From positions 62,001-126,000 of the forward strand of contig DJXW01000016.1 of NCBI GenBank assembly GCA_002449845.1: a stretch of 64,000 nucleotides of DNA, written 5' to 3'. The translations under genes were made by a program, and so were the position numbers. This DNA comes from Prevotella sp. UBA6994. Lineage in GTDB: Bacteria; Bacteroidota; Bacteroidia; Bacteroidales; Bacteroidaceae. Position 1 is the stretch's first letter; each line of letters opens with the position of its first letter. Under the pieces are notes generated by a model. That model searched no databases and was not told the DNA's origin. It was given only the letters and a program-made list of their open reading frames with translations. This document shows, one piece after another, positions 32,983 to 41,120 of the stretch.

Positions 32983-34374
32983 TTACTGTTTAATGACATC
33001 TGCAATAATCTTTGCCATTTCTGCCGTTCCCTTTTCATTGGGATGTACACCATCCGACTTAAACATTTCTTTATTCAATATCTTCTCGTGCAGGTCGATG
33101 ATGGACAACTTGTTTTTCTTTGCCACCTTATTTATTATAGGGATGATTTCGTTGGTGACGATGGTGTCATTGATCTGATATGGATTATCGAATATCTTCA
33201 ATGGAGTTGCCAAGTAAATGGTTGGTTTGGCTGGCAGGGCTTTCAACTCATCAATCATCTGTTGCAGGTCTTTTCCAAATTCCTTACCATGTTGCCAGTT
33301 CCAAGGCTTACTGTCATTGGTTCCCAACTTCACGATCACCACTTGTGGATTAAATGCTTTGGCATATTCCCATTCAGGACGATTCATATAGGGCATGTCT
33401 CCTTTATTCAGCATGGTATGAGCACTCACGCCGAAGTTGCGCACCTGGTATTGGTCACCCATCAATTTCTGCAATTGGGCTGGGTATCCTAATTGTGAAC
33501 TCATGGCAATGCCATATCCCTCGGTTATGCTGTTTCCCACACAAGCCACTCGTATCGCATCTTTAGCTGGCATCTTCAGGTGTTCCAACCATGTGGACAG
33601 GTCGTTGAGCATCTGGTCATGATACTTGAAATTGGAACGGAAACCAAAACCATGTCCTCCTGTTGGATAAATGTACATCGAACATTCATTGCCTTGGTTG
33701 CGCATAGCTGAATAATAAGCCACGCCATTGGTAACAGGAGGAACGGCACGGTCGTCGTTTGCCAAGAGAATGATGGCTGGAGGTGTAGTGTGACAACGCA
33801 CTTGCCTGTCGTTGGAGAACTGCTTCACGAGTTCCTTATCATGCCTGCCCTCTCCTAAAAATCCCACACACGATCCTTTATGCGTCACTCGCTCATCCAT
33901 GGAAATCACGGGGTAAAACAAGATGGAGAAGTTGGGACGACATTCCCACGGTGCATGTGTGCTTACCGTTGAAGCCAAATGGCCACCTGCAGAAAAGCCC
34001 ATGATACCCACGTCGTATGGATTGATGTGCCAAGCATCAGCACTGTCGCGCACCGTCTTGATGGCATTGTAGGCATCAGAGAGCGGTATCTGGCGGTCAC
34101 CATTGGGCATACGATACTTGAGCACAAAATAGGCAATGCCTTTCTCGTTGAAATATGATACCCAATCGCTTCCCTCGTTCACCATTGACAAATGGGAATA
34201 ACCACCTCCAGGACAATCTACCACTGCCCTACCCGTAGGGTTTTGAGGGAGATAACAAGCAAGCGTTGACTCTCCATCAGACGAATTGGACAAAGTAAAC
34301 GTGCGAACGGTCTGCGCTGACATATTGAGAATGCTTGTCAGGCAAAGCAAAAATACAACTCGATATTTCATCAT
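32983..34374 (-). CDS. Two-domain carbohydrate esterase (alpha/beta hydrolase + SGNH)
   Basis: A 463-residue secreted enzyme (signal peptide residues 1-20, ending S-A-Q). Residues 40-270 form an alpha/beta hydrolase with G-F-S-A-G-G (nucleophile Ser), the D-D-R-A-V-P-P loop and H in G-G-H-G-F-G. Residues 275-463 are an SGNH/GDSL esterase: V-G-N-S-I-T-E-G (block I Ser), G-T-N-D-S (block III), D-G-V-H-P-N (block V with Asp and His). Both active sites look complete. Such tandem enzymes deacetylate plant hemicelluloses or pectins. The GH2 gene next to it is likely a partner. Confidence 0.85.
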   Translation of the reverse strand: MMKYRVVFLLCLTSILNMSAQTVRTFTLSNSSDGESTLACYLPQNPTGRAVVDCPGGGYSHLSMVNEGSDWVSYFNEKGIAYFVLKYRMPNGDRQIPLSDAYNAIKTVRDSADAWHINPYDVGIMGFSAGGHLASTVSTHAPWECRPNFSILFYPVISMDERVTHKGSCVGFLGEGRHDKELVKQFSNDRQVRCHTTPPAIILLANDDRAVPPVTNGVAYYSAMRNQGNECSMYIYPTGGHGFGFRSNFKYHDQMLNDLSTWLEHLKMPAKDAIRVACVGNSITEGYGIAMSSQLGYPAQLQKLMGDQYQVRNFGVSAHTMLNKGDMPYMNRPEWEYAKAFNPQVVIVKLGTNDSKPWNWQHGKEFGKDLQQMIDELKALPAKPTIYLATPLKIFDNPYQINDTIVTNEIIPIINKVAKKNKLSIIDLHEKILNKEMFKSDGVHPNEKGTAEMAKIIADVIKQ

Positions 34375-34392
34375 TTTATCTATTTAATTTAT

Positions 34393-34484
34393 AAGTTTCG
34401 CATTCGCTCAACTTCTTTGTAGTTCAGGAGTTTCAAGGAGTAAAGACATTTGTCTGGACTACTGAACTCCTGTACTCCTACAAC
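34393..34484. repeat. Dispersed hairpin element, copy 1
   Basis: Between the esterase and GH2 genes. The arms TTGTAGTTCAGGAG (34418-) and GAACTCCTGTACTCCTACAA (34464-34483) pair around a short loop. The flank AAGTTTCGCATTCGCT (34393-34408) matches the reverse complement of 42436-42451, so the element recurs at 42317-42453 in the opposite orientation. Confidence 0.75.
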
Positions 34485-34502
34485 TTGCGAAAGTTGAGTT
34501 GA

Positions 34503-37500
34503 TTATTTTATTCTTTGTAAGAATTCTACCTCTACGATTCTCAAATCCACTTTTCCCTTCTTGGAGATAAGACGGTCCAGTTCGCCCGCATTGCCACCAG
34601 CCAACTCCTTGGTATCTCCAAAGGCGTTGCTGTCTTGTACGGGTGCCAACATCTTAATCGTCATCTCCTTGTTCTTGATAGGTTTGGCAATGGGTATATG
34701 TACATAGCCCAACGTTGCATAGGTCACGCCCTCCCATACTTTTTTCTTTCCGGCATAGATAGCCAATGGATAACACTTGTTTCTCCAGCCCGTCATCTTG
34801 ACGACCACCTCATCCACAGCTACTGGATTGGCAAACTGATAGGTAATCCAGGCATGATCCTTGTTACCGTCGCTCTTCCATTCTGAGAGTTCGTTGTCAT
34901 CAAAGCTGTTTACTGCCTCCTGCTCATTGCATCCTGCCTTGACAGCAGCCACGTCAATGCCTTTCGATAAGTCCTTATACGAAGGAGTAGATGGCGTTTC
35001 CCCACGTTTCAAGTTGGATTTCAAAGTCATCGAAGGGAGGTAGCTGTTCACGCCGTTGTTGGTCTTCACGGCTTCCGTGTTCATCGTAATGGTGACGGGA
35101 GCCAACCCCTCAGCTGCCACCGTCAGATAGATGGGACCTGGGTTGACCGTACTTCTCACCAACACTCTGTTGATTCCACATTCCACGGGCAGACTGGTGT
35201 GTCGGATGTAGTTGTCGAACGTTGAAACGGTAGCCGGACCATCCAACATTCCTGGTGTTCCGTTGGAGGTATTGTTCTTGCCCTTATCGGCAGCTTTCCC
35301 ATTTTGTGCCTTACCGGGTTGGGTGGCGATACCTCCAATCCAATTGCCCTCTCCCCAGAGGTTGAAATGTACCATGCGATTGTCCAGAGGACATCTGCGC
35401 CCTTCCTTGTCAACCACCTCAAATTGTACCAATGCCATATCGGCTCCATCAGCCTTGAAACCTTCGGGGTTCTGCATGGTAGTGACAACTACATGGTCGG
35501 GATTACCAGCGGTCTGTATCTCATAACTGCTCACCTCCGCACCGTTCTTGTAGCTCACTGCCTTGACCGTGCCCGGCTCAAAGGTCACATTCTTGAAGGT
35601 ATAGAGATATTGCCATTTGCGTTCTCCCTTTCCTAATGATTTGCCATTGACAAACAATTCCACTTCATCACCGTTTGAGACCACATTCATATCTTTCATG
35701 GTTCCAGCCTCATAGTTCCAGTGGCCTATGATATATGTCTTGTCATGCTCTGGCTCTACCCATCCATCCCACATCACCTGATGGGCAAAGAACGCATCCT
35801 TCGGAATACGCATGGCATCGGTAACGCCACTCGTTCGGTAATTTGCCTCACCGCGCCAATGGGTATTGGTATCAGAGAAGACGATTTTTACGCCTCCACT
35901 GTTGACACGTGTTCCCTTGCCTGGGCGGTCAACGAAGTAGTCGTACCATCGCTCCACCATTTCCTTGGCAAACTCGTCCATGTTATGATTGTAGTCGAAG
36001 GCTGGCTTTCCTCTATACAAAGGTCCTGCTCCTTCCTTGTGGTAAGGATAGCTCTTTTCGTCCCAATACTTGCGCAAGCCCTCATCCCTACAATATTCCA
36101 TCTGCCACATGGGGTGTTTCTTGCTTTTGTTCACATACAACATCTCACCGCCATACTCAGCCTCGTTGATGTCGAGCATCTCTCTGCTGCCGATGGCTCT
36201 TCCACCGCATGGGTCGTATTGGTCACGTATCTTCTTGAGCTCTATCATGTGTTCCCTGCTGATGCTCTCGTTACCTCCCTCATAAAACAGGATGCTGGGA
36301 TTGTTGCGGTTGTAGATGATTGCATCGCGCATCAGTGCCACACGCTGTTCCCATCGTCTGCCCTCCACGTCTTTCTCTGCATCGCCGGCAGGCATTGCCT
36401 GGATCAGTCCCACACGGTCACACGACTCTATGTCTTGTTTCCAAGGTGTAACGTGCATCCATCGTACCACGTTTCCTCCCGACTCGACCATCAACGCATT
36501 GCTGTAGTCACTCAACCATGCAGGAACGCTCAAGCCCACGCCTGGCCATTCGTTGCTGGTACGCTGTGCATAGCCATGAACCATCATCACTCGGTCGTTC
36601 AGCCATATCTTTCCCTCAGCAAAGCGAGTCTTGCGAAATCCCGTGCGTGTATTCACACAGTCTATCACCTTCCCGTCATCAGCGGTAAGCAAGGTCTTTA
36701 CCGTATATAGATAGCCATATCCCCAGCTCCAGAAATGCGCATCGCTCACCTTACCCGATGCTTTGGCAATGGTTGTCTCTCCTGGTTGTAGGGTAAACTG
36801 GTTTCCACCAAACTGGGCTACTTCTTTGCCATCAGCGTCAAAGAGCTGGGTGGAATAACGGAAGGTGCGAGCCTTTGAATCGTCGTTTTTCACCTCGGAC
36901 TCTGCATGTAAGACAAATGTCTTGGCAGGAATGTCGTAATCAGAACCGTAGATATACGTACCCGTAGTACCCAGATTACTGTATAGGGGCAGTGTCTGAT
37001 AAAGCTTGTCGCTCACATGCAGAAAGACATTCTTGGGAATACCGCCATAGTTGGCATTGAAATTCTTGTCGTTCCATTGGTAACGACTGTTGCTGGAACG
37101 CTCCCTGTAAACCCAACTGTTATCTACACGAACGGCAAGCACGTTATTACCGTTGGTGATATAGGGTGTCAGGTCGAAACCGCTCGCCATCACACCGTTC
37201 TCTGACAAGCCGAGGCTATGGCCGTTGAGGAAGAACTCTGCGCCAAAGCGCACTCCTTCAAACTCCACGAAATATTTCTTGCCCTGCACATCATCCACGT
37301 TGAAATGCTTGCGATACCACATGATTGTATCAGACAAGTCATGACAAGGAATACGGAATGCCTCATCCTCGTTGAATGCTCTCGGCAAGGTGACACGTTG
37401 CCATGAGGCATCATCAAAATCCACCAACTGGGCTTGTGGAATATCGCCAACCTGAAGGAGCCAATCACTATTGAAGTTGTACTTCACACGATTGACGGAA

Positions 37501-37559
37501 TGTACTTGTACTCCCAACAACAGGCATAACACCAACAATACTACATGTTTCAGTTTCAT
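34503..37559 (-). CDS. GH2-type beta-galactosidase/glucuronidase-like enzyme
   Basis: A 1018-residue secreted glycosidase with signal peptide (residues 1-22, ending V-H-S). Order: jelly-roll sugar-binding domain (M-W-Y-R-K-H-F; F-F-L-N-G-H-S-L), Ig-like domain, TIM barrel with N-P-S-I-L-F-Y-E-G-G-N-E-S (acid/base Glu) and probably W-Q-M-E-Y as the nucleophile region, then a DUF4982-like domain, an Ig-like domain and a C-terminal discoidin-like domain ending V-D-L-R-I-V-E-V-E-F. The N-N-P-S-I-L-F-Y motif replaces the usual N-H-P-S/N-E. It very likely cleaves beta-linked sugars from plant polysaccharide; the precise sugar is uncertain. Confidence 0.88.
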   Translation of the reverse strand: MKLKHVVLLVLCLLLGVQVHSVNRVKYNFNSDWLLQVGDIPQAQLVDFDDASWQRVTLPRAFNEDEAFRIPCHDLSDTIMWYRKHFNVDDVQGKKYFVEFEGVRFGAEFFLNGHSLGLSENGVMASGFDLTPYITNGNNVLAVRVDNSWVYRERSSNSRYQWNDKNFNANYGGIPKNVFLHVSDKLYQTLPLYSNLGTTGTYIYGSDYDIPAKTFVLHAESEVKNDDSKARTFRYSTQLFDADGKEVAQFGGNQFTLQPGETTIAKASGKVSDAHFWSWGYGYLYTVKTLLTADDGKVIDCVNTRTGFRKTRFAEGKIWLNDRVMMVHGYAQRTSNEWPGVGLSVPAWLSDYSNALMVESGGNVVRWMHVTPWKQDIESCDRVGLIQAMPAGDAEKDVEGRRWEQRVALMRDAIIYNRNNPSILFYEGGNESISREHMIELKKIRDQYDPCGGRAIGSREMLDINEAEYGGEMLYVNKSKKHPMWQMEYCRDEGLRKYWDEKSYPYHKEGAGPLYRGKPAFDYNHNMDEFAKEMVERWYDYFVDRPGKGTRVNSGGVKIVFSDTNTHWRGEANYRTSGVTDAMRIPKDAFFAHQVMWDGWVEPEHDKTYIIGHWNYEAGTMKDMNVVSNGDEVELFVNGKSLGKGERKWQYLYTFKNVTFEPGTVKAVSYKNGAEVSSYEIQTAGNPDHVVVTTMQNPEGFKADGADMALVQFEVVDKEGRRCPLDNRMVHFNLWGEGNWIGGIATQPGKAQNGKAADKGKNNTSNGTPGMLDGPATVSTFDNYIRHTSLPVECGINRVLVRSTVNPGPIYLTVAAEGLAPVTITMNTEAVKTNNGVNSYLPSMTLKSNLKRGETPSTPSYKDLSKGIDVAAVKAGCNEQEAVNSFDDNELSEWKSDGNKDHAWITYQFANPVAVDEVVVKMTGWRNKCYPLAIYAGKKKVWEGVTYATLGYVHIPIAKPIKNKEMTIKMLAPVQDSNAFGDTKELAGGNAGELDRLISKKGKVDLRIVEVEFLQRIK

Positions 37560-37588
37560 AAATAAAAGTTTTCAGTATTTTGTGAATG

Positions 37589-37620
37589 CAAAGTTACATC
37601 ACAAATTACTCAAATCCAAA
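37589..37620 (-). promoter_or_regulatory. Promoter for the GH2 gene
   Basis: Minus-strand TTTG (37620-37617) and TAACTTTG (37596-37589), spaced 20 bp, 30 bp before the ATG at 37559. Confidence 0.75.
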
Positions 37621-37689
37621 TAAACTATCAAAAAATATAGGAAATACGCAGATTATTTATATAAAATGTAAGGATTTTAATAGGCAACT

Positions 37690-37960
37690 AAAGTCCCGAA
37701 AGGACGAGGAGAATACAGACAGGTGGGCAAAGTCCCGAAGGGACGTTAAGAATACAGGCAGGTGGAGAAATCCCAAGGGACGATGAGAACACAGGCAGGT
37801 GAAGAAATCCCGAAGGGACGATGAGAACACAGGCAGGGGCAAAGTCCAAAAGGGACAATGAGAAAACAGGCAGGTGGGTAAAGTCCAAAAGGGACAATGA
37901 AAATACAGGCAGGTGCAAAGTCCCGAAGGGACGATAAGAATACAGGCAGGTGGTGGAGCG
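37690..37960. repeat. Seven-unit palindromic tandem array, 37-39 bp per unit
   Basis: Units start near 37694, 37733, 37771, 37808, 37845, 37884 and 37921. Each has a TCCCGAAGGGA-type palindrome, then an A/G-rich segment and CAGGCAGGTG. Spacing is 37-39 bp and units differ by point changes (for example TCCAAAAGGGA in two units). There are no unique spacers, so this is not CRISPR. It looks like REP-type palindromic DNA. Confidence 0.9.
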
Positions 37961-37996
37961 TAGCGGAACCCCTGCATAGTATGTATGAGCATATTA

Positions 37997-38124
37997 CAAG
38001 CCCCGATAGGGGCGACAGAATTTCTGTCGTACCTTCGGTACTCTGTTTTGCTGGCGACTCCTTTTTACAGGGGTTTCGCTTCGCTTCACCCCTGCCTGTG
38101 TTCTTAACGCCCCTATCGGGGCTC
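37997..38124. repeat. Long inverted repeat with nested hairpins
   Basis: AGCCCCGATAGGGGCG (from 37998) is repeated in reverse as CGCCCCTATCGGGGCT (about 38108-38123). Inside are GACAGAATTTCTGTC, TACCTTCGGTA and a GGGGTTTCGC / GCTTCACCCC-type pair. A similar GTAGCGG/ACCCCTGC piece flanks it on the left, next to the tandem array. Confidence 0.8.
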
Positions 38125-38182
38125 TGTGGGGCAAGTTCATATACTATACTATCCCATTCGTCATCAAAATATTCATCATTCA

Positions 38183-38265
38183 AAAGTCTAAGGATTCAAG
38201 GATTTTAGGATTTACTTATCGGTGCTTGCACCGAAATTCCTTGAATCCCTAAATCCTTAGACTAC
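38183..38265. repeat. Long imperfect inverted repeat
   Basis: AGTCTAAGGATTCAAGGATT at the left pairs with AATCCTTAGACT-type sequence at the right (38239-38265), closing on a GGTGCTTGCACC hairpin at 38221-38232. Confidence 0.75.
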
Positions 38266-38280
38266 ATTTGAACGGTTCCA

Positions 38281-38545
38281 ATTAGCTGGCAATGTACGTG
38301 GGAAATGCCGTTAGGCATTTGATGTTAGTAGCCAGCCATACAGGTCTGCCGTTAGGTAGACCGAAATGGCTGGAAAGAGAGAATTGTGGGGGGGGAAAGG
38401 CCTGCCGTAGGTAGGCGATATGTCTCATCGTGTCCCCTACCTACGGCAGGGTATTCCGCTTGCGGCATCCTCTATCCCAGCCATTTCGAAACACCTAAAG
38501 GCGTTTCTGCATAGCTGGCTACAGAAATCTAATGCCTACGGCATA
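38281..38545. repeat. Cluster of nested palindromes
   Basis: GAAATGGCTGG (38363-38373) pairs with CCAGCCATTTC (38477-38487), and CCTGCCGTAGGTAGG (38401-38415) pairs with CCTACCTACGGCAGG (38436-38450). Smaller hairpins are AAATGCCGTTAGGCATTT, GGTCTGCCGTTAGGTAGACC and ATGCCTACGGCAT. The ATGCCGTAGGCAT-type palindrome recurs elsewhere in the window. Confidence 0.8.
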
Positions 38546-38550
38546 GTTTT

Positions 38551-38645
38551 TTACAAACCAACTACGCTTTTGTCAGATTACCCAATTTTGTTGCTCTGTC
38601 AAAGTGTACAATAATATTGCACACCTGTTATTTTTACTCATATTT
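38551..38645. repeat. Promoter-region direct repeat, copy 1
   Basis: About 95 bp, nearly identical to 41341-41435 (I count roughly nine in ten bases the same). Similarity continues weakly to the -7 box and then stops. It includes an operator-like palindrome. Confidence 0.9.
38604..38624. promoter_or_regulatory. Operator-like palindrome, copy 1
   Basis: Arms GTGTACAATA and TATTGCACAC flank one A; the two arms match except for a single base. The same palindrome lies at 41394-41414. It is about 50-65 bp upstream of the predicted transcript start. Confidence 0.55.
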
Positions 38646-38669
38646 TTTTCGTTTATCAAAAAAAAGTGG

Positions 38670-38677
38670 TAAATTTG
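38670..38677 (+). promoter_or_regulatory. -7 box for the leader RNA and secreted-protein operon
   Basis: TAAATTTG, in the same position relative to the duplicated region as TATATTTG in the second cassette. Predicted start of transcription is near 38683, giving a leader of about 440 nt. Confidence 0.6.
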
Positions 38678-38679
38678 CA

Positions 38680-39110
38680 ACCAAGAATATACATAAAGGT
38701 ATATAAATAATTGAAAATAGTAATCATCTTAAACCGAAAACAAGAAACAGACAGTACGGAATGACAAATTTGGCTGCTTATAGCGACACAAGGTGACGCG
38801 GCAGCCGAGAGGGTGAAAACTTCAGCACGTTATTAATAAACAACGTTTAACGGAGAAGCGCATAACCACCCCTTCCAATACTTATTATATAGAGCTTTTG
38901 GCTCTTGTTCTCTTACGTGGAAACCGCCAATTTCAACGAGTGAACTACTTTTGTAGCTGACATATTCAGAGAATAAGAAGTCAGAATGCTTACGCCAAAA
39001 GGTGTGAGCTTTCCGAATCTTATTTTGAATATAGGTTACTTGGCGGTACCTCACGTAAGGATAAGCATTAGGAAATGTTTACGCCTTTTCTGTTGAATAT
39101 AATTCAACAA
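38680..39110 (+). ncRNA. Structured 5' leader RNA, possible cis-regulator
   Basis: About 430 nt lie between the -7 box and the ATG at 39125 with no gene on this strand. A long-range stem pairs CTTACGTG and ACCGCCAA (38912-38930) with TTGGCGGT and CACGTAAG (39040-39059). Inside it are a CTAC-TTTT-GTAG hairpin (38945-38956), a TTCA/AATAAGA pairing with TCTTATT/TTGAA (38965-39030), and a nine-pair hairpin GCTTACGCC-AAAA-GGTGTGAGC (38988-39009). The 5' part also holds GCTGC/GCAGC and ACGTT/AACGT stems. I do not recognise a named RNA family; function is inferred only from structure and place. Confidence 0.5.
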
Positions 39111-39124
39111 TTAAAACCCAAACA

Positions 39125-39598
39125 ATGAAAAGATTTTTATTATTGCTCATCGCGGGTGTATTAGTCAGCGTGACGAGCAAAGCAAGCAACAAGGTTTTGC
39201 AGATTTGGCAAGCCGACGGTCAAATAGTGACCATCAGCTTGAACGAGGAACCAGTTACCACTTACAGCGAGGGAAACCTTATTATTACAACAACAAATAC
39301 CACCATTACCTATCCTTTGGAGAATGTTCAGCGATATACTTACGTTGAGGATACTCCCATCTCCGAAGGTGACGGAGTGCCCGACGGTATCAAATCTATT
39401 TTCTCTAATGACGGTGAGACGTTGACGTTCAAGGGATTGAAGTCAACTTCTGACATCTGTATCTATTCTGCATCAGGTCAACTTATTCGCACGTTTAAGG
39501 CTAACGGCGATAAGGTTGCCGTTTCTCTCTCGCAACTCCCCACAGGGGTTTATCTCGTGAAAGCCAATGGTGTAACTTATAAAATCTCGAAACGATGA
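39125..39598 (+). CDS. Small secreted protein with T9SS-like tail, paralogue of the 10423-10872 protein
   Basis: 157 residues with a Sec signal peptide (1-20, ending S-K-A). The body opens K-V-L-Q-I-W-Q-A-D-G-Q-I-V-T-I-S-L and contains a beta-rich domain; the C-terminal 75 residues end L-P-T-G-V-Y-L-V-K-A-N-G-V-T-Y-K-I-S-K-R, the pattern of a type IX sorting domain. It shares layout with the minus-strand gene at 10423-10872. The ATG follows the long leader RNA at 38680-39110. Its stop overlaps the next start by four bases (ATGA). No catalytic residues are recognisable. Confidence 0.8.
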   Translation: MKRFLLLLIAGVLVSVTSKASNKVLQIWQADGQIVTISLNEEPVTTYSEGNLIITTTNTTITYPLENVQRYTYVEDTPISEGDGVPDGIKSIFSNDGETLTFKGLKSTSDICIYSASGQLIRTFKANGDKVAVSLSQLPTGVYLVKANGVTYKISKR

Positions 39599-40437
39599 AA
39601 ACAAGATTTCTTAAAAGCATCCTCGCACTTGCCATGATGGCAATGTCGTTGCCCATGATGGGACAGGACTACGTGAATGTCAACCTCAAGAATGGTGAAA
39701 TCAATAAGTTTCTGCTCGACAATATGACGAAGATTTTCACGTCAAAGACCGATGCTCAGGGCAATCAATTTAGCGATTATCAATTCCAGTATATTGTCAC
39801 CGCTGACGGAGAGAAGGTCTATGACCTTGACGACATCGAAAGTTTGACTTTCGTGAAATCGGAAGTACCCGTTGTTCCTGATGGTCCTGTAGCTATCGAC
39901 CTTGGTTTACCTTCTGGTACGAAGTGGGCATCTTGCAACGTGGGAGCAAGTAAGCCCGAGGAATACGGCAGTTATTACGCTTGGGGTGAGACAGAGGAGA
40001 AAGAGGTTTATAGTGAGGACACATACAAGTATTACCAAAATGGCTCCTATGTAAATATCGGCTGGGACATTAGCGGCACGGAGTACGACGTGGCACATGT
40101 GAAGTGGGGAGGCAACTGGTGTATGCCCACATTGGATGACATCAAAGAGTTACTTAACAATTGCGATAGTGAGTGGACGACTCTCAACGGTGTGAATGGC
40201 GAGAAGTTCACCAGTAAGATTAATGGCAATAGTATCTTCCTCCCCGCTGCTGGCGACCGCTGGGGCGGCGACCTCTACTACGCTGGCGAGGACGGCAAAT
40301 ATTGGTCATCCACGTGGATTCGAGTCCACTCGGACATCGCCTACTTCTTCTACTTCGATTCGGGCCACGCCGCCAACTGGAGAGGCTACAGCAGCCGCGA
40401 CTACGGTCGAAGTGTGCGCCCCGTCGTTAGAAATTAG
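39595..40437 (+). CDS. Secreted protein with Fibrobacter-type paralogous domain, copy 1
   Basis: 280 residues, signal peptide 1-22 (ending G-Q-D). Residues 20-90 hold a beta-rich domain (Y-V-N-V-N-L-K-N-G-E-I-N-K-F). Residues 98-280 are a domain of the kind called Fibrobacter succinogenes major paralogous domain: A-I-D-L-G-L-P-S-G-T-K-W-A-S-C-N-V-G-A, Y-Y-A-W-G-E-T, G-G-N-W-C-M-P-T, F-L-P-A-A-G and Y-W-S-S-T. Such domains are secreted and can be repeated many times in one genome; their function is not firmly known. It has no dockerin-like segment, unlike copy 2. Confidence 0.85.
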   Translation: MKTRFLKSILALAMMAMSLPMMGQDYVNVNLKNGEINKFLLDNMTKIFTSKTDAQGNQFSDYQFQYIVTADGEKVYDLDDIESLTFVKSEVPVVPDGPVAIDLGLPSGTKWASCNVGASKPEEYGSYYAWGETEEKEVYSEDTYKYYQNGSYVNIGWDISGTEYDVAHVKWGGNWCMPTLDDIKELLNNCDSEWTTLNGVNGEKFTSKINGNSIFLPAAGDRWGGDLYYAGEDGKYWSSTWIRVHSDIAYFFYFDSGHAANWRGYSSRDYGRSVRPVVRN

Positions 40438-40472
40438 TGCATCCTTCCCGAAACGCGGGGACGCAAACCCAA

Positions 40473-40557
40473 ATCCTTTTTGCCGCATGGGTTGCGGTGG
40501 GGGGCAGGCTCCCAAGCCTGCATGTAGCCCCACTGCCGCCCATGCGGCAAAAAGGAT
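40473..40557. repeat. Perfect 19-bp inverted repeat with internal hairpin
   Basis: ATCCTTTTTGCCGCATGGG (40473-40491) is repeated exactly in reverse at 40539-40557; GCAGGCT/AGCCTGC (40504-40521) and GGTGGGG/CCCCAC pair inside. It begins 36 bp after the stop codon of the preceding gene. Confidence 0.9.
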
Positions 40558-40840
40558 AACCGCACACTTCATTTGACGGTACACTCCATAAACCATGAAT
40601 GCCTTGCTGTCCAGACGCATGGCATTCTTTTCTACCATATTCTGTATGGCTTGCCAGAACGCTCAATAAGTGGAATAATAAAAAACCATTTGTCAACCAG
40701 TAGAATAAAGTATTTAAAGATAGAAATACGTGTTTGTTGGGAGGATTTGAAAGGTGGATAGTTTTTTCCATCGAAATGTGCAACGAGTAGCGGTTGGCGG
40801 TCAAAGGTCTTGTAGATAATTAAATCATTTATGACCATGC

Positions 40841-40987
40841 GTTCCAGTTCCAATTGTTCCAATTAATTTTTGGATATGGAATTCCCTTTCCGTTCTATAT
40901 AACTACTTATATATCAATTATTTAAGTAGTTTTTAGAAAGAGAGTTTCATATAAAAAATAAACTGGAACAACTGGAACAATTGGAAC
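40841..40987. repeat. Long hairpin with GTTCCA-rich arms
   Basis: GTTCCAGTTCCAATTGTTCC (40841-40860) pairs with GGAACAACTGGAACAATTGG-type sequence (40964-40987), with an internal AACTACTTA/TAAGTAGTT stem (40899-40930). Confidence 0.75.
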
Positions 40988-41057
40988 GTTCTATCGTTTT
41001 TCACTTTCTTGTTGAAGTTTTACAAATGCTCAACATCTTAGTTTGCAAGGTTTTTTT

Positions 41058-41120
41058 ATGCTCTTTACGATTCATAAATATATGCTTTACGATTTATAAA
41101 TATATGCTTTACGATTTGTA
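41058..41120. repeat. Three tandem copies of a 22-24-bp unit
   Basis: Units start at 41058, 41082 and 41104, each ATGCTTTACGATTTATAAATAT or a close variant (the first has a 2-bp insertion, the third is partial). Confidence 0.85.

Larger units (their letters stand above)
37560..39124. other. 1.5-kb repeat-rich region without protein genes
   Basis: Apart from the listed promoters, tandem array, hairpins and leader RNA, I see no gene. Reading frames in the repeat array are by-products of the repeat unit. Repeat units are listed separately. Confidence 0.7.

Noticed and set aside
35721..36710. A 329-codon plus-strand frame opposite the GH2 gene
   Set aside because: It is antisense to a well-supported secreted glycosidase and has the composition of a shadow frame.
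37690..37960. CRISPR-like array
   Set aside because: The spacing of 37-39 bp is regular, but the whole unit is repeated; there are no unique spacers and no cas genes.
37657..38183. Overlapping minus-strand frames of 76-145 residues across the tandem array
   Set aside because: Their repeated P-S-G-L / P-F-W-T-L protein sequence is simply the translated repeat unit; no start signal or domain supports them.
38833..39054. A 73-residue minus-strand frame inside the leader
   Set aside because: It is opposite to the leader RNA and uses the stem sequences; it has no promoter, signal or similarity I recognise.
40427..40804. Minus-strand frame of 125 residues between the cassettes
   Set aside because: It runs through the perfect inverted repeat and has no start context or family.
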